DNA from: an uncultured Lachnospiraceae bacterium
GTDB taxonomy: Bacteria > Bacillota > Clostridia > Lachnospirales > Lachnospiraceae
Assembly (NCBI GenBank): GCA_910589385.1
Contig: CAJUTU010000082.1
Coordinates: 1 to 7,666 of the forward strand
Length of the DNA stretch: 7,666 nt
Reading direction: 5' to 3'
The notes below the pieces were generated by a model. The model saw nothing but the letters and a program-made list of their open reading frames with translations. It searched no databases and was not told the origin of the DNA. How positions within the stretch are numbered: the first letter of the stretch is position 1; the number at the start of each line of letters is the position of its first letter. Below are positions 1 through 4,500 of this stretch, one piece after another. The position numbers and the translations under genes are program-made.

Positions 1-23
1 TCAATCACTAAATGGCAGAGCAT
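1..23 (-). CDS. N-terminus of an unidentified gene, possibly an IS transposase (partial)
   Basis: A minus-strand ATG at 23-21 is followed by an open frame (M-L-C-H-L-V-I-) that leaves the window after seven full codons. A strong ribosome binding site, GGGAGGT at 37-31, lies 7 bases upstream. A TATAAT-like element lies further upstream on the same strand (around 61-66), although no good -35 was seen. Too little protein is visible to identify the product. The upstream direct repeats and a short TGTCGA repeat suggest the transposase of an insertion sequence, perhaps IS21-like with istA first. That is inference from layout only; an ordinary gene is equally possible. Confidence 0.4.
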
Positions 24-80
24 ATTTCCCACCTCCCTCAGTTATCTTTTCGCAGAACATTATAGTATGAAAAGAGTTTT

Positions 81-111
81 TTTACCCCACCTGTGAGGAA
101 TTTACCCCACC
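81..111. repeat. Two direct repeats of TTTACCCCACC, 20 bp apart
   Basis: TTTACCCCACC occurs exactly at 81-91 and 101-111. The start-to-start spacing of 20 bp is about two helical turns, so both copies face the same side of the DNA. On the minus strand they read GGTGGGGTAAA and lie just upstream of the gene start at 23. The layout suits a protein-binding array, either transposase sites in an IS end or sites for a regulator. No binding protein can be named from the motif. Confidence 0.8.
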
Positions 112-217
112 CAAATTGCGGTTCGACAAATCGACAGATTGCGCTTTTGTCGCTAAACCCCCTTGCTTTTGCGCGGAATCCGGTATAGAATGATTTCAGC
201 AGAACACTCCGCCCAAT

Positions 218-246
218 TTGACAATTCCGTATAAATCTGCTAAGAT
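218..246 (+). promoter_or_regulatory. Strong sigma-A promoter for the antisense RNA
   Basis: A perfect -35 (TTGACA, 218-223), an exact 17-base spacer and a -10 of TAAGAT (241-246) make this the best promoter in the window. It faces a region with no plus-strand gene; about 50 bases downstream of its expected start near 253 comes a hairpin terminator. This implies a short untranslated RNA running into the 3' end of the minus-strand peptide gene at 335-439. Confidence 0.75.
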
Positions 247-252
247 ATATTT

Positions 253-345
253 ACATAAAGGTACTGCCGATAGACGGCTAGTCCGAATTTAAGTCAACAA
301 AAATAGTCGCCTTAGTTTTGCAGACGTGGGGCGGCTATTTTTGTG
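253..345 (+). ncRNA. Predicted antisense RNA (type I antitoxin candidate)
   Basis: Inferred RNA of about 90-95 nucleotides, from the expected start of the strong promoter at 218-246 to the hairpin at 298-343. It contains a 5' hairpin (ACTGCCG-ATAGA-CGGCTAGT, one bulged base) around 262-282, then the terminator stem. It has no convincing reading frame with a ribosome binding site. It is fully complementary to the 3' end of the opposing peptide transcript, over the last three codons and the terminator. This convergent layout with a shared terminator resembles the Fst/RNAI-RNAII par locus of enterococcal plasmids. Transcription is not proven by sequence alone. Confidence 0.5.
298..343. terminator. 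Bidirectional hairpin terminator shared by peptide mRNA and antisense RNA
   Basis: Two 14-base arms, CAAAAATAGTCGCC (298-311) and GGCGGCTATTTTTG (330-343), enclose an 18-base loop. In the plus-strand RNA every position pairs, one as G-U. In the minus-strand RNA that position is a C-A mismatch. Both strands have a U-rich run in the 3' arm, so it can end transcription from either side. The stop codon of the minus-strand peptide (335-337) lies inside the stem, which leaves almost no 3' untranslated region outside the hairpin. Confidence 0.7.
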
Positions 346-439
346 GTTTATTATTATCCTTGCTTCCGATGGCGTATCCGAGACCGAAGCAGGTCAGGCA
401 TAAGCCAAGCACTGAAATCAATCCTTCAATCGTCAACAT
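335..439 (-). CDS. 34-residue hydrophobic peptide, candidate type I toxin
   Basis: A 34-codon frame starts at ATG 439 and ends at TAG 335-337, with ribosome binding site AAAGGAGG (456-449) 9 bases upstream. Residues 6-25 form one hydrophobic stretch including LCLTCFGLGYAIG, wide enough for a single membrane helix. Residues 26-34 are a polar lysine-rich tail (SKDNNKPQK). A short N-terminus, one helix and a basic tail is the layout of membrane-acting type I toxins such as Fst and TxpA, and similar short peptides are frequent in Clostridia. The upstream GTG at 443 is out of frame and stops after five codons, so the ATG is the start. Its own promoter, a folded leader and a convergent antisense RNA support a toxin role, which remains inference. 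A small membrane regulator or signalling peptide is the alternative. Confidence 0.7.
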   Translation of the reverse strand: MLTIEGLISVLGLCLTCFGLGYAIGSKDNNKPQK

Positions 440-447
440 CCACTTAG

Positions 448-509
448 CCCTCCTTTCCCAGATTCCTGCAAGCAGGTTTCTATGTAATCGGAGGGTCACA
501 GTCCCTCCG
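448..509 (-). promoter_or_regulatory. Folded leader that can hide the peptide's ribosome binding site
   Basis: In the minus-strand RNA, CGGAGGG (509-503) pairs with CCCTCCG (495-489) in a 7-bp stem with a 7-base loop. A second small palindrome, CCTGCTTGCAGG, lies at 476-465. The strand CCCTCC (495-490) is also complementary to GGAGGG (453-448), which contains the ribosome binding site. Two exclusive folds are thus possible: one closes the upstream hairpin and frees the ribosome site, the other masks it. Translation control by leader folding is known in type I toxin mRNAs; here it is inferred from pairing alone. Confidence 0.5.
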
Positions 510-553
510 CAGAAGAACTAGCCGCCTACCGTTATGGCAGCACCCATGTAAAT

Positions 554-582
554 ATTTTATCAGAAAATGTCGGACGCTACAA
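554..582 (-). promoter_or_regulatory. Predicted promoter of the small peptide gene
   Basis: On the minus strand, TTGTAG (582-577), a 17-base spacer and TAAAAT (559-554) form a moderate sigma-A promoter with a weak -35 and good -10. Expected start is near 547, giving a leader of just over 100 bases before the ATG at 439. It is clearly weaker than the opposing promoter at 218-246, as expected if the antisense RNA is to outnumber the toxin mRNA. Confidence 0.55.
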
Positions 583-604
583 AATAGTTTCCGGCTTTTT
601 TCTT

Positions 605-841
605 TTCCCTCTTGCCAACCTGGTCGAGTAGACATCCCCCTCTCCGCTTTCCTCCGGCGGCATTGCCCACCTTCATCGGTACTATCGGGCTATCCGACTA
701 CCTGTAGCCCTACTACCTGACTTCCTGCGCTTAACCTGATATTGTTACCAATACAACCCCAAGGTTCGCTACTGGTGATGTGGTTTGCATCTTACCAGAT
801 GGGATTTCCACCCATTAAACATTGCGCCCTTCTGGGCGCAC
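605..841 (-). mobile_element. Truncated 5' end of a group II intron (domain I remnant)
   Basis: Read on the minus strand from 841, this begins GTGCGCCC, matching the GUGYG start of group II introns. A 7-bp hairpin follows directly (GGGCGCA/TGCGCCC at 834-840 and 823-829). The rest (for example GTAAGATGCAAACCACATC, AGCGAACCTTGGGGTTG and TTAAGCGCAGGAAGTCAGG) reads like the conserved domain I of bacterial introns that carry a reverse transcriptase; this rests on recall of such introns. Only about 235 bases remain. No reverse transcriptase, domain V or 3' end is present, and similarity fades just before the peptide promoter at 582. It cannot splice as it stands. The exact left limit is uncertain. 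Confidence 0.6.
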
Positions 842-944
842 TTGCAGTTCACGGCCAGTGTCATTTAGTTAAGATCGTGTAATGAGTGAATACTTGCAAA
901 ATCCATAGTAGGCGTGTCCAATATTTAGACCCATAAAAATACTA
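842..944. other. Intergenic stretch, intron 5' exon side
   Basis: No reading frame, hairpin or repeat that I can support. If the intron call is right, this is its former 5' exon, so it may descend from the sequence into which the intron inserted. On the minus strand the bases next to the intron start are GTGAACTGCAA. No gene is recognisable there. Confidence 0.4.
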
Positions 945-973
945 TTGAAAATTATGAAACTTTTTTCTATATA
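945..973 (+). promoter_or_regulatory. Promoter for the exported-protein gene at 1111
   Basis: TTGAAA (945-950), a 17-base spacer and TATATA (968-973) form a good sigma-A promoter. Expected start is near 980, giving a leader of about 130 bases. An imperfect palindrome, ATATATGCCGGTATATAT (969-986), covers the -10 and the start point, a typical repressor position. A second palindrome, TAGGGTAACCCTA (1041-1053), lies in the leader. No regulator gene is visible in the window. Confidence 0.55.
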
Positions 974-1110
974 TGCCGGTATATATTTATATCCAGGAGC
1001 ATCACATAATACATGATCCTTCGGGACGGACTTTATACAATAGGGTAACCCTAAGGAAATCCCACTATGATCATCAGCCGTTTCACAAGGTATAGGGAGG
1101 AGGAAGTCGG

Positions 1111-1428
1111 ATGAATGATTTGAAAACGATGGAACGATTAAGAAAAAAAGAACATCCTCACGTCCTCAAAAAGAAAAAACCAAAATTCAGGCTGTTATTG
1201 GTTGCTGTAATAGGAGCCGGATTGTCTGCGGCGGCTGCTGCGCTTGCGGATCAGCCCATTATTATAGACGGTATTTTCCAAAAAGCGGGGGCGGAAGAAA
1301 TTAATGTTGCCAATCGGGAGTATGTGGGAAAGAGTCTGAAAGTCGACGATGTGACAGTCGTTAGTTTGGAGGAATTCCAGAAGGAAGTGAAGTCTGGTTT
1401 AAAAAACAAAACCGGAAATACCGTATGA
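1111..1428 (+). CDS. N-terminal part of a secreted or membrane-anchored protein, probably frameshifted
   Basis: 105 codons with ribosome binding site GGAGG 7 bases before the ATG. Residues 1-26 are very basic and include a KKKKPKF cluster. Residues 27-46 form a hydrophobic segment (start RLLLVAVIGAGLS), and A44-L45-A46 could be a signal peptidase site, so the protein is either secreted or anchored by this helix with its C-terminus outside. Residues 47-105 match no family I recognise. The frame stops at 1426-1428, and the next frame begins at 1430 without a ribosome binding site. Dropping one A from the A6 tract at 1401-1406 joins the two into a coherent protein of about 246 residues. It is therefore likely one broken gene, a sequencing error, or a case of slippage. 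Confidence 0.65.
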   Translation: MNDLKTMERLRKKEHPHVLKKKKPKFRLLLVAVIGAGLSAAAAALADQPIIIDGIFQKAGAEEINVANREYVGKSLKVDDVTVVSLEEFQKEVKSGLKNKTGNTV

Positions 1429-1429
1429 G

Positions 1430-1852
1430 ATGCCCGACTATATCAAAAGCATAGAATCGGAAGAGCGTCTCCCATATGCAATGAATATCTTTGAAGCGAA
1501 AAAGGAAGATGGGTATTATACGACTCCGGAAGTGATATTTACGCATAACGCAATGGTGATCTTCACAAAAGAAGATAATAAAGGATGGAAATTAAAAAAG
1601 GGTCAGACACTTTATTTTGAAGTGGAGGAGTACCCTTTCGAACGAAGCTGGGGACGAGGTCAGCTTATCATATATACGTATATTCTGGATGGAAAATTGA
1701 TGAATAAGGAGTATGATTTTGAGGGCTTCAGCAATGAATTGCTCCAGAAATATGTTCTCCAGGCTGAAAAGGATGGGGAATATTATCTGTGTCTGCTTGG
1801 AGCGCACAGCGATTCTACCTCGATAAAGAACGGGAGGCTGTATGTGGACTAG
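1430..1852 (+). CDS. C-terminal part of the same exported protein (frame +1)
   Basis: 140 codons from an ATG one base after the preceding stop. The frame is open back to a stop at 1400-1402, so it could be entered at the A6 tract. No Shine-Dalgarno sequence precedes the ATG; the only route to independent translation is reinitiation at the adjacent stop. The sequence alternates short hydrophobic and charged stretches, for example GQTLYFEVEEYPF, GQLIIYTYILDGK, DGEYYLCLLGAHS and NGRLYVD at the end. This pattern suits a beta-sandwich or jelly-roll domain outside the cell. I do not recognise the family. A strong terminator follows at 1879-1905, so this is the end of the transcript. Confidence 0.6.
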   Translation: MPDYIKSIESEERLPYAMNIFEAKKEDGYYTTPEVIFTHNAMVIFTKEDNKGWKLKKGQTLYFEVEEYPFERSWGRGQLIIYTYILDGKLMNKEYDFEGFSNELLQKYVLQAEKDGEYYLCLLGAHSDSTSIKNGRLYVD

Positions 1853-1878
1853 AAATTGGTTATGAGAGCATATAATCG

Positions 1879-1905
1879 AAGAAAGGGCTTGTTTAGCCCT
1901 TTCTT
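1879..1905 (+). terminator. Rho-independent terminator after the exported-protein gene
   Basis: An 11-bp perfect stem, AAGAAAGGGCT (1879-1889) with AGCCCTTTCTT (1895-1905), closes a 5-base loop (TGTTT). T-rich sequence in and just after the 3' arm follows. It lies 26 bases after the stop codon at 1850-1852 and isolates that gene from the one at 2116. Confidence 0.8.
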
Positions 1906-1931
1906 TATGGAAAGCAATATGGAATAATTTC

Positions 1932-2053
1932 TGTGAAATACAAAAGACAATGTCATTTTAGATGGAGCATCTGATTCCAGAGGATGATTCGGTTCGTTCA
2001 TTACTTCTGACAACTCATATCGCCGGCAATCATTCCAATAGTTGTATTTCACA
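1932..2053. repeat. 122-bp segment bounded by perfect 12-bp inverted repeats
   Basis: TGTGAAATACAA at 1932-1943 is the exact reverse complement of TTGTATTTCACA at 2042-2053, with 98 bases between. A smaller stem, AGATG/CATCT, lies inside (1960-1972). The size and terminal repeats suit a miniature non-autonomous element or a long hairpin. No target-site duplication is visible at the outer edges, which weakens the transposon reading. The right arm overlaps the -35 of the promoter for the gene at 2116. Confidence 0.55.
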
Positions 2054-2070
2054 CAAAATAATGATAATAT
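2042..2070 (+). promoter_or_regulatory. Candidate promoter for the ATPase/nuclease-fold gene
   Basis: TTGTAT (2042-2047), a 17-base spacer and TAATAT (2065-2070) give a modest sigma-A promoter 46 bases before the ATG at 2116. GATAAT (2063-2068) is an alternative -10. The -35 sits in the right arm of the inverted repeat. Confidence 0.4.
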
Positions 2071-2115
2071 GATTTGAAAGGCAAGCAGATGTTTTCAGGA
2101 TTGTGAGGTACAGTT

Positions 2116-3813
2116 ATGGCTAGGACAGTTGGAATCGGCCACCAGAGTTTTGAAAGATTGATCACACGGAATCTTTTTTATATAGATAAAACCATGTTTA
2201 TCAAAGAATGGTGGGAAAATGACGACATCGTAACCCTGATCACCCGTCCCAGACGGTTTGGTAAAACACTGAACCTGAGTATGCTGGAGAATTTCTTTTC
2301 AGTAAAGTATGCGGACAGAAGGGATTTATTTCAAAATCTGGCTGTCTGGGAAGATGAAAAATACCGCAGTCTACAGGGAACCTATCCAGTGATTTTCCTG
2401 AGTTTTGCAGAAGTAAAAGAAACTTCTTTTCTAAGTACGCGGGAGAAAATCTGCCAGATCATAAAAAATGTGTATAATACGTTTGATTTTTTACTGGACG
2501 GCGATTACTTAAACGAAGACGAGAAAAAATCATATCGGGAGATATCTGTTGATATGAAAGATTATCTGGCATCAGGCTCCTTAAAAGCTTTGTCCGATTA
2601 CCTGACGCGCTATTACGGAAAGAAATCCATTATCCTGCTTGATGAATATGATACCCCAATGCAGGAAGCATATGTGGGCGGCTATTGGGATGAACTTATT
2701 TCCTTTATGAGAAATCTGTTCAATTCCACTTTTAAAACAAACCCTTTCCTGGAAAAGGCGTTGATGACCGGAATCACCAGAATCAGCAAGGAATCTGTTT
2801 TTTCCGATTTAAACAATCTGGAAGTTGTAACCACAATCTCCGAAAAATATATGGATTCTTTCGGTTTTACCCAGAAGGAGGTCTGGGATGCCTTAAAGGA
2901 ATATGGTTTATATGAGGAAAGAGAACGTGTCAGGTACTGGTATGACGGATTTACATTTGGCCGAAGTACAGATATCTACAATCCATGGTCCATCATTAAT
3001 TATTTAGATAAACACGCATTTTCCACATACTGGGCAAATACCAGCAGCAACAGCCTTATAGGAAAGCTGATCCGTGAGGGAAGTGTAGATATAAAAATCA
3101 CCATGGAGGATCTGCTGGCCAAAAAGACGCTCCATGCGCAGATGGATGAGCAGGTTGTATTCAGCCAATTGGACAGCAACGAAAACGCTGTATGGAGCCT
3201 GCTTCTGGCAAGCGGTTATCTGCGTGTAAAACGATATGGTTTAAATAAAAGAGGATATCCAGAGTATGAACTGGCTCTCACAAACCGTGAAGTCTGTATT
3301 ACGTTTGAAAAAATGATCGATGGGTGGTTTAAAGATTTCACATCTGCATACAGCACTTTTGTAAAAGCATTGCTATTAGGAGATATTGATGCCATGAATA
3401 CCTATATGAACCGGGTTGCCTCTGCCACATTCAGTTACTTTGATACTGGAAAAAATCCTTCTGCGGAAACAGAACCGGAACGTTTTTACCATGGTTTTGT
3501 GCTTGGAATGATGGTCGATTTGGAAGACAGATACAGAATTACATCAAACCGCGAAAGCGGATTCGGAAGATATGATGTGGTACTGGAACCACTCCGTGCC
3601 TCAGATGATGCAATCATAATCGAATTCAAAGTCTGTGATCCGGCCCACAAAAAGACACTGGAAGATACGGCGGCGGAAGCGCTGGAGCAGATTGACCGGA
3701 TGAATTATGCCGCAGGTCTGGCGGCTGGCGGAATCACACCGGAACGGATCCGGAAATATGGATTTGCATTTCAAGGAAAAAAAGTTTTAATTGAAAAAGG
3801 TTTTGAATCATAA
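2116..3813 (+). CDS. AAA-ATPase-like protein with C-terminal PD-(D/E)XK nuclease-superfamily domain
   Basis: 565 residues, the usual size of this family. The ATG is preceded by GAGG 9 bases upstream. The N-terminal AAA-ATPase_like domain has a Walker A variant, RPRRFGKT (44-51), and a Walker B, IILLDEYD (172-179). MTGITRISKESVFSDLNN (near 218-235) is a further conserved block of the family. The C-terminal part carries the PD-(D/E)XK core: D487 in GRYDVVL, then E503-F-K505 after a hydrophobic strand (IIIEFK), and Q525 in the following helix. All expected active-site residues are present and the frame is intact. Known: these proteins occur in many copies in Clostridia, Bacteroidetes and Fusobacteria. 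Their function is not established; nuclease activity and links to mobile DNA or defence are proposals. A membrane-protein gene follows 13 bases downstream. Confidence 0.85.
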   Translation: MARTVGIGHQSFERLITRNLFYIDKTMFIKEWWENDDIVTLITRPRRFGKTLNLSMLENFFSVKYADRRDLFQNLAVWEDEKYRSLQGTYPVIFLSFAEVKETSFLSTREKICQIIKNVYNTFDFLLDGDYLNEDEKKSYREISVDMKDYLASGSLKALSDYLTRYYGKKSIILLDEYDTPMQEAYVGGYWDELISFMRNLFNSTFKTNPFLEKALMTGITRISKESVFSDLNNLEVVTTISEKYMDSFGFTQKEVWDALKEYGLYEERERVRYWYDGFTFGRSTDIYNPWSIINYLDKHAFSTYWANTSSNSLIGKLIREGSVDIKITMEDLLAKKTLHAQMDEQVVFSQLDSNENAVWSLLLASGYLRVKRYGLNKRGYPEYELALTNREVCITFEKMIDGWFKDFTSAYSTFVKALLLGDIDAMNTYMNRVASATFSYFDTGKNPSAETEPERFYHGFVLGMMVDLEDRYRITSNRESGFGRYDVVLEPLRASDDAIIIEFKVCDPAHKKTLEDTAAEALEQIDRMNYAAGLAAGGITPERIRKYGFAFQGKKVLIEKGFES

Positions 3814-3826
3814 CAGGAGATTTCAA

Positions 3827-4477
3827 ATGAAAAGAAATTTAAAGGAAACTTTTGCCCGCCTGGTATTATTATTTGCCGGACTGATCATCGCCCATTTAGG
3901 CGTAACATTATTTTTATTGACCGAACTCGGCGCAGACCCTTTTAATGTGTTTGTGCAGGGACTTTTCCGGACTCTCCATGGCTTTATGGGAAATCTGACT
4001 CACGGCTATACACATATCACCGTCTGTATCATGATCATACTGCTCCTCCTGATCGTTGACAGAAGTTATATCAAAATCGGAACTCTCGTGTGCATGGCAT
4101 TCGGCGGGCCGATCATTGATTTTTTTACTCTTCTGCTGCAAGGAACCATCCATTCCGAAAGCCCTTTTGTCCTGCGGCTCTTAAGTCTTGCTGCAGGCTG
4201 TGTCATCCTGGCTTTCGGCATGACTATTGTGATAAAATCAGATGCGGGCACCGGCCCCAATGACCTGGTAGCCATCGTGATCAGCGATAAGCTGTCCAGG
4301 CCATTCGGCCCTATCCGGGTTGCCGTTGATTTTTGTTTCACGGCAATTGGATTTCTTCTGGGAGGCGCCGTAGGGTTGGGAACCATTATCAGCGCCTTCC
4401 TCGTCGGCCCGGTTGCCGGACTCTTCCTGCCGCACAGTGAAAAGATTGTGGATTATTTTGTAAAAAAGCTAAAATAA
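3827..4477 (+). CDS. YczE/YyaS/YitT-type integral membrane protein
   Basis: 216 residues. The start is placed at 3827 because AGGAG lies 7 bases before it; the in-frame ATG at 3791 lies inside the preceding gene and has no such site. Several hydrophobic helices are visible, beginning at residues 12-32. Family-type motifs are LGADPF (34-39), the glycine-rich DAGTGPND (139-146) and VGLGTIISAFLVGP (182-195). These match the YczE group (COG2364), whose biochemical role is not known; transport is a guess. It lies 13 bases after the ATPase/nuclease-fold gene with no terminator between them and is probably co-transcribed. That need not mean a shared function, since both families are usually found alone. 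Confidence 0.8.
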   Translation: MKRNLKETFARLVLLFAGLIIAHLGVTLFLLTELGADPFNVFVQGLFRTLHGFMGNLTHGYTHITVCIMIILLLLIVDRSYIKIGTLVCMAFGGPIIDFFTLLLQGTIHSESPFVLRLLSLAAGCVILAFGMTIVIKSDAGTGPNDLVAIVISDKLSRPFGPIRVAVDFCFTAIGFLLGGAVGLGTIISAFLVGPVAGLFLPHSEKIVDYFVKKLK

Positions 4478-4500
4478 TTTTTGCACGGTTCCTTATTTTA
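4470..4500. terminator. Weak AT-rich inverted repeat between convergent genes
   Basis: TAAAATAA (4470-4477) and TTATTTTA (4493-4500) are perfect complements around a 15-base loop. They contain the stop codons of both converging genes, and a T5 run starts at 4478. The stem has no G-C pairs, so termination would be inefficient. No other terminator separates the two transcripts, which may therefore overlap. Confidence 0.3.

Larger units (their letters stand above)
1..136 (-). mobile_element. Possible end of an insertion sequence (IS21-like?), running off the left edge
   Basis: Seen: reading the minus strand inward from 136, the sequence begins TGTCGATTTGTCGA, a tandem 6-base repeat. It continues through two exact copies of an 11-base G-rich motif 20 bases apart, then a ribosome binding site and an ATG heading out of the window. 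Known: IS21-family elements start with TG and carry several short transposase-binding repeats between the tip and istA. Inference: 136 may be the outer tip. The opposite end and target duplication cannot be seen, so the family assignment is tentative. Confidence 0.3.
241..559. repeat. Inverted promoter/leader repeats flanking the small peptide gene
   Basis: The plus-strand segment 241-282 and the minus-strand segment 559-517 are related inverted copies of 42 and 43 bases. Both begin at a -10 hexamer (TAAGAT or TAAAAT). They share ATTTACAT, then CTGCC, and end GGCTAGT; the middles differ by small insertions. Each copy can form a hairpin in its RNA (GCCG/CGGC in the plus copy, GCTGCC/GGCGGC with one G-U pair in the minus copy). 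The two opposing transcripts would therefore begin with nearly the same sequence and fold. Confidence 0.7.

Noticed and set aside
163..191. Possible plus-strand promoter TTGCTT-17-TAGAAT
   Set aside because: The -35 matches at only three positions, and a far better promoter follows at 218-246. It could be a secondary start at most.
318..521. 67-residue plus-strand reading frame
   Set aside because: It lies opposite the 34-residue peptide gene and its leader and has no ribosome site. Its sequence is explained by the minus-strand gene and the hairpins.
1398..1404. TTTAAAA as a programmed -1 frameshift heptamer
   Set aside because: The heptamer is in the correct phase, but a -1 shift leads into a different frame from the one at 1430. 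The downstream protein needs +1 or -2.
1849..2052. 67-residue minus-strand reading frame through the inverted-repeat segment
   Set aside because: No ribosome site at the ATG, and it runs through the terminator at 1879-1905. Its N-terminal part could be a gene relic, but nothing recognisable supports that.
3791..3826. Longer N-terminus for the YczE-family protein
   Set aside because: The ATG at 3791 lies inside the preceding gene without a ribosome site. AGGAG is placed correctly for the ATG at 3827.
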